Assembly (NCBI GenBank): GCA_015680685.1
Contig: MNCI01000986.1
Coordinates: 668,951-732,950 of the forward strand
Direction of reading: 5' to 3'
Length of the DNA stretch: 64,000 nucleotides
Source: Gnetum montanum
Lineage: Eukaryota; Streptophyta; Gnetopsida; Gnetales; Gnetaceae
In this document: positions 22,850 to 34,811 of the stretch, in pieces
Position numbering within the stretch: the stretch's first letter is position 1
Layout: every line of letters starts with the position of its first letter
Translations under genes and position numbers: made by a program
The notes under the pieces: generated by a model
Told to the model about the DNA's origin: nothing
What the model saw: the letters and a program-made list of their open reading frames with translations, nothing else
Database searches by the model: none

Positions 22850-25697
22850 AGTAGAATTCACCACAACCAATCATGGAAGAAAAATTAGATCAAGAACCAT
22901 TAAATGATGAAAGCCATGACAATCGATTTTGTAGGTAGAATTCACCACAGCCAATCATGGAAGAAAAATTAGATTAGTAGCAATTAAATGATGGAAGCCA
23001 TGGCAATGGATGTATAAATGAAAAAAATGGTTGACCAACAACAAAGGAGGATTAACCAAAAACCCGTGGCTGTTTAACGTGCAATTGAACAAGACAAAAT
23101 ATTCGAAGAATTCACCACAACCAATCATGGAAGAAAAATCAGATCAAAAGGAATTAAATAATGAAATCCATAGCAATGGATGTAAAAATAAAATAAAAAA
23201 GGTTGATCAAGCGCAACATTTGAGGAGGATCAAGCGAAAACAACGTGCAATTGAATAGGAGAAAACATTAGTAGGTAGAATTCGCCATAGCCAATCATCA
23301 AAGAAAAATTAGATTAGCATCAATTAAATGATGAAAGCCATGGCAATGGATTTAAAAAAAAATGGTTGATCAAGTGTAATGACAAAGGAGGGCCAATCGT
23401 TGTTTAATGTGCAATTGAACAGAAAAAATCATTCACAAGTAGAATTCACTAGAACCAATCATGGAAGAAAAACTAGATCAGATGAAAGCCATGACAATGG
23501 ATGTAAAATTGTAAAAAATGGGTGATAAAGTGCAACAACAAAGAAGGATCAAGCAAAAACACATCGCTATTTGATATGCAATTAAAGAAGAGAAAACATT
23601 TGCAAGTAGAATTCTCCACAGCCAATAATGGAAGAAAAATTAGATTAGCAATAATTAAATGATGAAAGCCATAGCAATGGATGTAAAAATAAAAAAAGGG
23701 TTGATCAATTGTAATGATTAAGGAAGATAAACCAAAAACATGTTGTTGTTTAACATGCAATTGAATAGGAAAAACATTCGTAGGTAGGATTCACCACAAC
23801 CAATCATGGAAGAAAAATTAGATCAAGAGCAATTAAATGATGAAAGCCACAGAAATGGATGTAAAAATAAAACAAAGGATTGATGAACTACAATAACAAT
23901 GAGGATTAACCAAAAACACATTGCTATTTAATGTGTAATTGAACAAGAGAAAACATTTCTAGGTAGAATTCACCACCAGCCAGTCATGGAAGAAAAATTA
24001 GATGAATAACAATTAAATGATGAAAGCCATGGAAATGGATATAAAAATGAAAAAAATGGTTAATCAAGTGCAACAACAAAGGAGAATCAACCAAAAACAC
24101 ATTGTTTTTTAACATGTAAATAGAAGAAAACATTCGCAAGTAGAATTCACCACAACCAATCATGGAAGAAAAATTAGATAAGATGAAAGCCACAGTAATG
24201 GATGTAAAAAATGAAAAAAGGGGTTGATCAAGTGCAATGAAAAAGGAGGATCAACAGAAAACATGTAGCTATTTAACGTGTAATTAAACAAGAGAAAACA
24301 TCGGCAGCTAGAATTCACCACAGCCAATTATGGAAGAAAAATTAGATTCTCAGTAATTAAATGATAAAAGTCATATGTAAAAATGAAAAAAAAGGGTTGA
24401 TCACGTGCAACAATTAAGGAGGATCAATTGAAAATACATCGTTGTTTAACATGCAATTGAACAAGATAAAACATTCGCAAGTACAATTCATCATAGCCAA
24501 TCATGGGAAAAAAATTAGATCATTAGCAATTAAATGATGAAAGCTACAACAATGGATGTAAAAATGAAACAAAGGGTTGATCAAGTACAATGGCAAAGGC
24601 ATTGTTTTACGTGAAATTGAACAAAAGAAAAAATTTGTAAATTAAATTCTCCATAGTAAATCATGGAAGAAAAATTAAATCAACAGCAATTAAATGATGA
24701 AAGCCATCACAATGGATGTAAAACTAAAAAAAAGGGTTGATCAAGTGCAACGACAAAAGAGGATCAACTGAAAACACATCGCTATTTAATGTGCAGGAGA
24801 AAACATTCGCAAATATAATTCACCACAGCCAGTCATGAAAAGAAAATTAGATCAACAACAATTAAATGATGAAAGCCATGGCAATGAATATAAAAATAAA
24901 AAAATGGTTGATCAAGTGTAACGTGCAATTAAATAAGAAAAAACATTCGTATGTAAAATTCACCACAACAAGATTGGAAGAAAAATTCAATTAGATGAAA
25001 GTAAGGGCAATGGATATAAAAATGAAAAAGAGGGTTGATCAAGTGCAACAACAAAGGAAGATCAACCGAAAACATGTTGCTGTTTAATGTGCAATTGAAT
25101 AAGAGAAAAAATTCGTAGGTAAAATTCACCACATCCAATAATGGAAGATAAATTAAATTAACAGTAATTAAATGAGATAAGCAATGACAATGGATGTAAA
25201 AATTAAAAAAGGGTTGATAAAGTGCAATGATTAAGGAGGATCAACCAAAACCACGTCACTATTTAACGTCTAATTAAATAGGAAAAAATATTCATAGGTA
25301 GAATTCACCACATTAAATAAGCAACAATTAAATGATAAAAGCCATTACAAAGCATGTAAAAATGAAAAAAATGGTTAATCAAGTGCAAAAACCATAGGTT
25401 ATGGAAGAAAAATTAGATCAATAGCAATTAAATGATGAAAGTCACAAAAATAGATGTAAAAATGAAACAAAGTGTTGATCAAATGAGGATCAACCAAAAG
25501 TACGTCGCTATTTAATGTGCAATTGAACAAGAGAAAACATTCCCAGGTAAAATTCACCACAGCCAATTATGGAGAAGAAATTAGATCAATAGTAATTAAA
25601 TAATGAAAGCCGTGGCTAAAAATGAAAAAAATGGTTGATCAAGTGCAATGACAAAGGAGGATCAACTGAAAACATGTTGTTTAATGTGCAATTGAAC
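22850..25697. repeat. Satellite array, monomer about 165-180 bp
   Basis: About 16 head-to-tail monomers, each containing in order 'GTAGAATTCACCACAGCCAA', 'CATGGAAGAAAAATTAGATCA', 'CAATTAAATGATGAAAGCCA', 'GGTTGATCAAGTGCAA', 'GGAGGATCAACC' and 'GTGCAATTGAACA'. Successive GAATTCACC sites are mostly 165-180 bp apart (for example near 23108, 23276, 23443, 23608, 23784, 23964 and 24143). The first spacing and some later units are shortened by deletions. No protein is encoded. The array continues at 35610 after an inserted gypsy element. Confidence 0.9.
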
Positions 25698-25702
25698 AAG
25701 AG
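25698..25702. repeat. Target-site duplication AAGAG (left)
   Basis: AAGAG before the LTR at 25703 and again at 35605-35609 after the other LTR. The satellite reads on across the two ('GAACAAGAG' then 'AAGAGAAAAC'), which fixes the insertion point inside a monomer. Confidence 0.9.
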
Positions 25703-26530
25703 TGATGAGTGGCGAGATACCCCTACACTCAACCATATGAATATGAGCATAGCACGCCTGATCCGGTCGAACTCCGCAGACTAAGTTCCTACACGACTTA
25801 TGGAACACTTAAGGTTAATCATTCGTTGTCTTCCTAGACTTACTTGTAGTTGTCACAGTTGTATGGTTAAGTAAGTCTGAGGTATGTGATTTTTATGTCT
25901 TTTCTATTTTATCCCCTATGCTAACAAGGTGAAGGGTGAAGAGACTAATTAACTAACTTTAACTAACTAACTAAGTCTTAATTAACCTAGCATTAGCATC
26001 TATTCCCACTTACCGTTCACACCCTAAACCGATACAACCTTTGTTACCAAATGCTAGTCTTTGCTGAGATCACCAAGTGTAATGCACGTGCTCGAAGTAG
26101 TCGTACTAAGGCACTTAACTAGGAGAGAAGGGTTGAAAGAGATTTAATGAACTAAGAAAACAATTAAATAATAAATAGTAAATAACAATAAATAAAGTCC
26201 TAATTAGCCTATTCCATGCACTGCAACGTTTATCCAAGAAGTTCGTCTTTATTGTCGTACACAAACTTGTGTTCAGGTACAATATTTGCTCAAATAAAGA
26301 TCCGTTCACTCTGGAGTTCCTATTGCGGGCACATGGAAATTAATCTATCTTTGAAGAGGGAAAACTACTAGAGTTTCGCTATGGTCTAAGCCTAGGATGA
26401 GAAACAAGGGAGAGCCACCTCTTATTTATAGACTTGGCAACACACAGTGATATCGCGTACTCGATATCGCGGGGGATGACACGATATTGCGTATGCAATA
26501 TCGTGGCCCATGCAATATCGCATCCCATCA
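25703..26530 (-). repeat. 3' LTR (828 bp) of the complete gypsy element
   Basis: It runs TGATGAGTGGCGAG to ATCCCATCA in plus-strand order. On the element strand, U3 begins at 26530. The first 85 bases of U3 carry five copies of a GCGATATCGC-like palindrome (26447, 26461, 26481, 26495, 26512), just upstream of a TATAAATA box (about 26431). In the roughly 200 bases from 25703, about 14 of 17 differences from the other LTR are transitions by eye. Confidence 0.88.
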
Positions 26531-26542
26531 TACCCCCATGAC
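26531..26542 (-). promoter_or_regulatory. Polypurine tract of the complete gypsy element
   Basis: GTCATGGGGGTA on the minus strand, immediately before the 3' LTR. The same tract occurs in the short element at 1627-1637. Confidence 0.75.
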
Positions 26543-28274
26543 TAAATGAAAACTCATCCTTGAGTTCCTTACAAAATATTGAGAAGGTATGGGATTATTG
26601 ACTGAATGGAACTAATGGTGAATGGGATGACATGTGAATGGATCATCATTACAAGACATGACAAAACTGGTGTTCATGACAACAAGAGTGAACACCTTAT
26701 TACATTTGACATCAAGCCTTATTTGGAAGCTGAGAGAGAAGAGAGAAGAGAGAAGAAGTCTTGCTACTGCCAATGCCAAGATTGCGCCTTTCGTTGTCCA
26801 TCCGTAAGCACATCATTGATCTTGTTCCTTGCATAGCTGCTTCAGCACCGATCCATTCCAAGTGTTCCCTCTAGATCCAATCCATTGTTGCATGATTGCC
26901 ACCTGCACACATAACACAATCTTATATTAGCAAGGGTAAATGAATTTCAATGCAGTTGATACCTTGCCTCAGTGAAAGGTCCATTGGTTGGGTTGTGGTA
27001 TGGCTGATTGCAGATCTAGGGATATATTAATGATGACTATCGAAGGTGTAGGGGTTAGGAGAAAATCGAAAAAAATGGGCCTCGTACCCCCATGATTAAT
27101 CGTGAACCTCCAGTAGCAAGAGAATGGAAAAGGAAAAAGAACAAGAAAGATGGAGAAAAAGAGACAACTATTATGTCAATGAAATGGATGTCAAGATGGA
27201 AATGAACAAAATAAAGTGGATTGTGAAAATGTTAAGGGAAAAAATTCAACGGATGCACCAAATAGGAGTGCCAGTGGGTCCTCCCAAAAGCAGGCTCATG
27301 CCCTTAATGCCCTGACAAACCCACATTCATAGAGTCCGTAGGCTCTAGGAATGTCCTTTGGAACAAGAGTTAAAGTCTTAACCACAAGAATTTACCAAAA
27401 AAAAAAACAATGCATCTACCAAAATATATACTAATGATACAATCGGCAATGAGGTGAATAATGGAGAAAAGGGAATGGAATGGAATCCTAAGAACAAGGT
27501 GGTGTGCAGCCCCTTGTGTGTTTCATGATTAATGTGACTTGGAAAATCTCATTCCAACTCTAGCCTCAAACAAACCACATCCAGTGACTTCGCATTAATG
27601 CATTCATCCAATCCATCCTCTTGAATAACAAAAATGCCTTCACCAAAGAGCCACTACCATTCCGCCGAAACGAAGGAGGAGAGAATGGGAAGCGAGAAGG
27701 GCCTTAGTTAGAGGGAATATTTTTATTTTAGTTCCATAACCAGTGCTTATAGCCCAAGGGATGTGCTTTGAATTCTTACTTTTTTTTCTTTCTTCTTGTT
27801 TTCTTGTTTTTTTTTGTGTTTTTTGTTTTTATGCATGAGAACCACACCATGCAAAGACTTATTATTTTTATTGACTCAGCTTCTTGATAATTAGGTAACA
27901 TTGGAACGGTAAGAAAACTTAAGAAGAAAACATCCAAGCACCCAAGAGAATGGCCAACACAAATGAATCAAGTTCCCTTGAAGTCACACCCTTTTCAAGC
28001 ATTGAGTCCTTTCTTAGTTTGAGAAATACCCGGTCATCGATTCATTGATGGTTCTTATTAGAAAGGGACTATACATTTCCAAGTCAAGAGAGACCATAGA
28101 CTTTTGTGGATGAATGGATGAAGTGGACTCATTGCCTGTCAGATCAAAAGAAACATACCTTAGTATCAACATCATAACTTAAAGGTAAAAATCAAACATT
28201 AGCAATCAAATAGAAAAACAGTTTATACCATCATGAAGAACACTTATTGGGTGACAAACTTACAAGATAGATAA

Positions 28275-28318
<44 letters not shown>

Positions 28319-28431
28319 GAAATGAAAAAATATGAATGATGTTGTAAAATAAAAACAAGAAAAGTTAAAGAAATTTGTAAAACAAAAAATTTTTAAAACA
28401 AAACCTTAAAAGAACTGAGAGCCTCCAATGA
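26543..28431. other. 3' untranslated/unknown region of the complete gypsy element
   Basis: About 1.9 kb between integrase and the polypurine tract. Its 27400-28400 part is homologous to 8960-10200 of the deleted copy. No convincing element-strand frame is present. Two plus-strand (antisense) frames of 63-76 codons, at 26606-26836 and 27124-27315, are rich in charged residues and may be chance. A CA microsatellite lies at 28279-28316. Confidence 0.5.
28279..28316. repeat. (CA)n microsatellite, about 19 units
   Basis: Uninterrupted CA repeat inside the 3' region of the complete gypsy element. It is absent from the corresponding place in the older copy near 9900-10100. Confidence 0.95.
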
Positions 28432-29450
28432 TTAGCATAGGTGGCCATCTCCCCCATGATTGAATGAAAAGGGGGAGATCCAAAATAAAGAGTGAGGTTG
28501 CCTGATAGCAAAGGTGTAATTTGTACTGCCTAGTTCACAGAAGGGTTTTGTTTGTTGCACATTAACCAATAACCTATTATCCAGGATTTCAGGCTTGTAT
28601 ATTGTCATGGCTCTAGAGGGAAAGGTCATATGAATAATATAGGATCCTTCCCACAATGTTTGAAATTTCGTACGTTGTGGTACATGCGTGAGATTCCAGT
28701 AAAGGACCTTGTCTCCTAGTTGGTAACTAAATCTTTGAATTCTTAAGTCATGATGTTTTTTATTATGTGCCTTATGCAAATCATTTAACAACAGAGCAAC
28801 CAATCTATTCTCATCTAGCACATTTAGAGTTTCCAATCTTTGTTTTTGTGTTAGGTCAAGGTCAAGGTGAAGGTCGCAAGCCATGGATAGTGTATGGAGC
28901 TCAGTTTGTATAGGGAGCTTTGGCAGTTTTCTGTATACTAACTCATAGGGAGAGTAGCCTGTAGGGAGTTTCCAAGTGGAGCGGTATGCCCAGAGAGCGT
29001 TGTTCAGTTTCATGCTCCAATCTTGCCTTAATTTGCTAATTGTTCTCGTTAATATTCTCGTAATCTCCCAATTAGTAGCCTCGGCTTGGCCATTAGCTTG
29101 GGGGTGGTAAGGTGTGGTTAATTTATGTTCAACCCCTAAGCGTTGCATCAATTTGCGAAAAGTTGCTCCTGTAAAATGTGTCCCATTATCAGAGATGAGT
29201 ACACGCGGCACACCAAACCTATTCACAATTTGTTGTTGTACAAATCATGTAGCCATAGACGATGTGTAGTCTGTTACAGCAGCTGCTTTAGCCCATTTGG
29301 TTAAATAGTCAATAGCAACAATGATATATGCTTTTCCGTTGGACATTGTTGTAATGGGCCCCATAAAATCTATTCCCCAGATGTCGAAGGGTTCCAAAGG
29401 TTGAATCCATTGTTGCGGACCCTCCATTCTAGCAATCATTCCACCATCAC
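28432..29450 (-). pseudogene. Ty3/gypsy integrase, one stop in the core
   Basis: The core starts in 29439-29245 ('PFDIWGIDFMGPI', first catalytic Asp). After a TGA at about 29244 the 264-codon frame 29226-28432 resumes with 'VPRVLISDNGTHFTG' (second Asp), then 'YHPQANGQAEATN' (catalytic Glu), then 'ALWAYRSTWKLPTGYSPYELVY'. The C-terminal domain ends with 'YQLGDKVLYWNLTHVPQRTKF', a gypsy GPY/F-like region. The single nonsense codon is the only visible break in the core. Confidence 0.82.
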
Positions 29451-29699
29451 GTTGGCAGTGTTCACAAGATTGGGCAAAATGATGGGCGTCCCAAAATAGT
29501 ATTGGCTAGTAATATCTTGCAAGTAGGATCTTAGTAGCCATTCGTCCCCTGGCATCGTGACCCCCACAGGGGCCCTCATGAGCATCCTGGAGAACTTTTA
29601 ATTGATCCTCATCGGGCACACACCATTGAACCAAGCCATTAGGATAGGCTTTATAGAGTTGTCTCTTGATTTCCATGAAGTACTTAGTTTTGTGAAGAA

Positions 29700-30298
29700 A
29701 CTATTGTTTCTTCCTAAAGTCCAACCCCTGTGATGTTTGTTGGGAAAGGAGATAAGTAAGAATGCTACTATACCAATTTGTTCCCGTGGGTTGGTTATTC
29801 ACTACACCGAAAAAGAGGGTTTCATTAGGAAAATGATTAGATACAGCATATTCATCCTCTTTGTTATCCCAACACAACCAAGATAAGTGATCTACGACTA
29901 CATTCTCGGTGCCTTTGTGGTCTACTATTGTTAAATCGAACTCCTGAAGGATTACCAACCAACGTATGATATGTGTGGGCTAACTGTTGGCTTGTTCATG
30001 AGAAACCTAATTGCACTATGGTCCATATGGATGTATACTTTGTAGCCCAATACATAGTGCCTAAATTTGTCCATGCAAACACTACAGTCATTAATTCCTT
30101 TTTTGTAGTTGTGTAATTGAGTTGTGCACCGATGATACTCTTATGGGCATAGTGAATGTAATAAGGTCATTTTTGTTCATCTAATTGTGTCAGTATGGCT
30201 CCTAAGACATAATTAGATGCGTCGGTCATGATATGGAACTGCCTGGACCATTCAGGGGCTTGTAGAATAGGGGTTTCCACTAGCCTTTGTTTTAAATT
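29700..30298 (-). pseudogene. Ty3/gypsy RNase H and connection region
   Basis: Pieces include 'EFDLTIVDHKGTENVVVDHLSWL' (usually DHKGxENxVADHLSR, 29701-29958). Upstream comes the 'IHYASRSIxxAQLNYTTTEKELM'-type RNase H block with stops (about 29980-30230). RNase H removes the RNA strand during cDNA synthesis. Several stops lie between this part and the reverse transcriptase frame. Confidence 0.75.
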
Positions 30299-31348
30299 TT
30301 AGAATGCCCGTTCACATTCCCTGGTCCATTCAAAGGGTGCATATTTTTTCATCAATTCTACCAACAGTTTGGCAATCTTGGAGAAGTTCTTAATAAATCT
30401 CCTATAGTAGCCAGTGTGTCCAAGGAACGACCAAATATCTTTGACCATTTTTGGTTGACGAGTGATTCCTTGGATGACCCTAACATTTTCTTGGTCTACC
30501 TCTATTCCTAATTGTGAAACCTTATGCCCCAATACTATGCCCTCTTGAACCATCATATGGCTTTTCTGCCAGTTGAGCTTTAGGTTGGTTTCAACGCATC
30601 GTTTCAACACTTGCTCTAACTGGTCTAGGGCTTGACCAAAGCTTGACCCATAAGTGGAGAATTCATCCATAAAGACTTCTACTTCATTACCAATTTGCTG
30701 TTGAAATATTCTTAGAACTAATCGTTGAAACGTGGAAAGGACATTGCACAAGCCAAATGGCATTTGTTTATATGCAAACATTCCCCAAGGACTGGTGAAT
30801 GTTGTTTTGGCTTGGTCTTCTGATGTGATCCGTATTTGGTTGTACCCACTATAACCATCCAAAAAACTATAATAGCGATGCCCTGCTATAGTGTCTAAGA
30901 CCTGGTCAAGAAATGGCAATGGGAAGTGATCCTTGAATGTTGCCATATTTAATAGCCTAAAATCTATGCATACCCTCCATTTGCCTTCTTTTTTAGGTAT
31001 GATTACTAGAGGACTAACCCATTCGCTATCAGCAATGGGATAAATGAACCCGGCCTTGAGAATTTTCTCTATTTTTTCTTTCACTATTTGTTTCAACTTC
31101 AGGTTTAATCGCCTCTACGGTTGTTTTCGAGGCTTCATGGAGGTGTCTATGTAAATCCAATGCTGGCATATCCTAGGATCTATTCTAGTTAATTCAAGGT
31201 ATGACCACGCAAAGGCTGTTGACCATTTATTTATCACCTTCAGCAAACTCTCTTTTTGTTTGGGGGCAAGCTTTACGTTGATGATTACCAGTTTTCCATT
31301 TTTAAGGGTCATGTATTCCAGACCAGTGGGAAATGATTTTAAATCCAA
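30299..31348 (-). pseudogene. Ty3/gypsy reverse transcriptase, long open core
   Basis: The 265-codon frame 31096-30299 carries all core motifs: 'SEWVSPLVIIPKKEGKWRVCIDFRLLN', 'YYSFLDGYSGYNQI' (motif A Asp), 'MPFGLCNVLSTFQRL' (motif B) and 'VEVFMDEFSTYG' (motif C), then 'HTGYYRRFIKNFSKIAKLL'. The usual MDD of motif C reads MDE, and GAPATFQR reads NVLSTFQR, so activity is doubtful. An N-terminal piece with 'LAPKQKESLLKVINKWSTAFAWSYLEL' occupies 31348-31115, separated by a stop. Confidence 0.88.
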
Positions 31349-31588
31349 GGGCTCTTATTTAAGCTTCTCAGGAATCTCCAACTTCCCCCAGTTAATGTTT
31401 TCAGGGTTAAGGGCTAGAAGTTGGTAACGGACTTGCCCAAGTGCATCCATGCTTTCAACGTAAGCACTAGTGATCCCCTCAGTTAGTTCCATGCATGTCA
31501 TTGAATTGCTCTCTTGGTTAGCCATCAGCCACTGGGTGTTTTCTTGTCCTGTGGCTGTTGCATATAGGCACTTTTGTATATCAATGTC

Positions 31589-32365
31589 TTATGCACACCA
31601 ATTGCATGCAAGCAATGTTAAACTATGCATTACCCATGATTTCTGCACACAATGGCACCCTGTGTCACTATATGTGATGCATGGAACTTTCTTCTTCTCA
31701 ATCTTTCCAAAAATATTTTTCTTGGATATTTCTAGGGAAAGATTGTGAATTCCTAGGTGTGAATCTATTGTGCTCAACCATGCCCTTCCCATTATTATTG
31801 GGAAGTCCCCTTTGTCATTGTTTATTTGGATCACCAGGAAATCAACTGGATATGACCAACCACCTACGGTGGTAACAATGTCCTCAACCTATCCCAAAGG
31901 AATAGTGATGGACTGGTCAGCCAGCTCTAAGCAAATATTGCTCTTCTTGAGTGAAGGCAGGTTCTAGGTTTTATACAATTCTTGTGAAATTAAGTTGACT
32001 CTGGAGCCTAAGTCAAGAAGAGCCTTATGAGGTTCATTCCCAATGACTTGGAGATAAATTAGGGGGCTTCCAGGATCAAAGAATTTCTTGGGAAGGTGGC
32101 CTACCTTAATCCAATCAGTAACGATATGTGTTAACATAACCGTGTGCATTGGCCTCAATTTTTGGGTTGAAGGGGGTCCCGAAACCTTATTTGGTATGGA
32201 GGTGTTTAGATGTTCAACCGCTTGTAAAGGTGAGGGCTTGGTTGGATTTTTGATTCTAAAGAAAGGTCTTTTTGGCATAGGATTATTAGAACCAACTGAG
32301 AATTGAGGATTGGGAGCCCTCGTGATATCGGGTTGTTGCAGTTGAGTGGGAAATACCCTTGGCAT
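31589..32365 (-). pseudogene. Ty3/gypsy aspartic protease region
   Basis: The frame 32365-31964 ends with 'EPHKALLDLGSRVNLISQELYKT'. LLDLGS is the protease catalytic block, where the family usually has LLDLGASVN or L(V/L)DSGA. The other half, 31834-31589, contains 'DFPIIMGRAWLSTIDSHLGIH' (the ILGRPFLxT-like flap-distal block). A short broken stretch separates them. The protease would process Gag-Pol. Confidence 0.75.
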
Positions 32366-32499
32366 TGTTGGAGCGGATAATGGTGGAGCTACCAGTGTAA
32401 GAGATGCAAATGGATTCGGAGGATAGTATGGATATGGAGCATCTCCTAGAGGAGAAGGAGTCCTAAAATACTCCTAAACTTGGTAGTAACATGGTGGGG

Positions 32500-34666
32500 T
32501 TATGTGACCCATAAAGTCACTTGGAGGAACCAGCTGTTGCATGTAATAGCCATAAGGATCAGGTTGCCAGTAAGGGTATTGTTGTTTGGGCGGTGGCATC
32601 CCCCATGACTGTGGGTGTTGCCACTACTGATGTTGCCTGATGGGTTATGGTGGAGTTCCACTTGGATAGTATGTTAATAGTTGGTGGAACTGCCTCAGGT
32701 TACCTTAGGGATAAGGTAACCTTCGGGATGTTTGCCATTGGTTAAGTCTCGGGTTAAGTGCATACACCCCAGAATCTTGTAGATGTGAGATGATTCGATA
32801 ACATCCCTTAGGATGGTCATATTGGCAGCTCTCACACCCACCGTCATTGTTTGTGTCTGAGTCCACAACCTCATCAGATATAGTTATTTTCCCCTTACCA
32901 TTGTTACTTGCATTGCCCTCATCTCTCCTCTTTTTCTTATCAGAGTCACTACCTCATTCCACCTTAGACTCCTCTATGATTTTCAGGATAGTTTCAAGTC
33001 TAGAGTCTAAGGAATCCCACATTTGATCCACCTTAGCCGACACTTCAGTTGTGAACTTTTGGAGTGGCAAGTTTTTTCTGTTCACCAACTCTTCGAGTGA
33101 TGACTCATCCTCCTCATCACAAAATTTCACTCCCTTCTTCCAAAGGGAAGGATCGCGGTTGTATTCTTCCATGCTCTCTCTTTTTCGTAGCTGCCCTTCT
33201 TCTTTGGCTACTTGCTCCAACAAGTGATGAATTTCATGGGCTCTAAGTTCTGATAATCTCCCTTGGGCATAAGTCCCAAGGGTTCTCCTAGTTTCATACC
33301 TTAGCCCATCTACGAGGTGGCAGAGTTGATCCCGCTATGCATAACCATGGCCCAGGCAACGATGTAGCAATGCATAGTATCGACCCATGGTAGCATCCAA
33401 GGGTTCATGATTACCCTACTTCCATCCTTGGATCTATTTACGCAAGTTAGACACTCTAGAGTACATTTGGTATTTATCATTGAACAATTCTAACATCGTA
33501 CTCCATCTCCTAATGGTTTCTAGTTCTAAGGACCAGTATCAACTCTCTGCTTCCCTTGTGAGTGTCCTAGAAAAAAACTTTAGTTTCTGCCACTCATTTT
33601 CTATATTTTGCAAGGCATAGGCATCGTGGAATTCCTGTAAATGATTCTATAGATCAACGTTGTATCCCCCTTCGAAGCGTGGGATATTATTCATGTCTAA
33701 GCGCTTGATCCGGCTATCTTTTTGATGCCTTGTCGGTATTCTCATTGCCTCTATTATATCTAGCATACTTTGGGTTGCAAGTAGGGGCTCTTCATAATCA
33801 TCTCTTTCATGATGTCTATGATGTCTATGTTGTTCCCTACTTTCCCTTCGTTCATGCCTTGATTCTCATGAGTGGCCTTGTCCTCTCTATCGACTCTCTT
33901 GTCGAGGTCTCTCATTTTGCCTACCTCTATCCTCACTGTTATGCTCTTGGTGGCTGCGCCTAGATGTGGAAGGAGAGGGTGAGTGATGTGATGAAGGGGA
34001 AGAAGAAGGAGAACCATCGTCATGACAATGCTTCTTGCCTTCTCTTCGGCTGCTACAACCCCGATCATGATGACAATCCAAGTGCCCATCCTTATCATGT
34101 GTTGTTGTTCCCTTAGTGAACAGTTGGTGTTCACGGGGATTAGAACTAGGGTTGTGTATCGTGGAGCGCAGGTTCTGATACCCCACCTCCTCACCATCAT
34201 TAGGAGGGGGAACATCATTCGATGGAGAACTTGTTAGAAGTGGTTCACCATCTCCAATTTCACTTAGGACATGCGGGACCCCTTTTCCATTTAATAGTGT
34301 ATGGTGGCTCTCCTACTGTGACTTCCTTAAATGTTGTGCTTCTATGGAATGGTAATCCCTTATGTCGATATTGCCTACAACGTATTCAGCATATAGCTGT
34401 GTCATGCTGATCTGTGCCAAAGCACAGAGGAGCATGTTTGGGACTGACTGATCTAGAGGTAACACTAGGTTACCTTGCAAATCTCTCCATCGCAGCTATT
34501 CATCTTGATGGAGGATAAAGGTAAAATCTAGAATATACTCATCGGGATGAGTATAGACTATCCGATGTTGTTGAGGAACTGGCAGATTTCGGTTATGTGT
34601 TTGATGTTGCTGACTATTTCTAGTATAATCCCTAGGTGGTGAATTGATCTTATGAGAAGAAGACAT
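32500..34666 (-). pseudogene. Ty3/gypsy gag with Arg/Ser/His-rich segment and a CCHC-like knuckle
   Basis: The ATG is at 34666 (MSSSHKINSPPRDYTRNSQQ). An Arg/His/Ser-rich, RS-like segment lies at about 34186-33887. The capsid-like part runs to about 32954 ('KFTTEVSAKVDQMWDSLDSRLETILKIIEE'), and a Cys-rich motif CESCQYDHPKGC lies near 32810-32850 (CX2CX3HX3C). The same motif survives in the copies at about 12390 and 57690. Stops and shifts break the frame. Gag would form the virus-like particle. Confidence 0.65.
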
Positions 34667-34793
34667 CTTGATTTAATTTGGTGTGCTATTTAACCGTTAT
34701 ATAATTTTTTCGTTTAATTAACCCTAAGGTTCATTTAAGCTCCCAACAAGGTGGATAATCTCCTATGTTCTACTTAGTGCACAAACACTTAGT

Positions 34794-34810
34794 CCTCGGC
34801 AACGGTGCCA
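34794..34810 (-). promoter_or_regulatory. Primer binding site of the complete gypsy element
   Basis: TGGCACCGTTGCCGAGG on the element strand, one base after the 5' LTR. It resembles the TGGCGCCGTTGCCGGGG-type site known from Athila/Tat elements, with transitions. Confidence 0.75.
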
Positions 34811-34811
34811 A

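Noticed and set aside
23473-24193. Minus-strand frames with similar peptides (such as IGCGEFYLRMF) in the satellite, resembling a gene family
   Set aside because: They are the same satellite sequence translated in successive monomers and are broken at each monomer.
22850-25697. A CRISPR-like array of regularly spaced repeats
   Set aside because: The whole 165-180 bp unit is repeated, with no unique spacers, and the context is a plant nuclear genome, so it is a satellite.
27124-27315. A 63-codon Lys/Glu-rich frame antisense to the complete gypsy element
   Set aside because: It is short, composition-driven and has no partner in the older copy. It does not qualify as a gene on this evidence.
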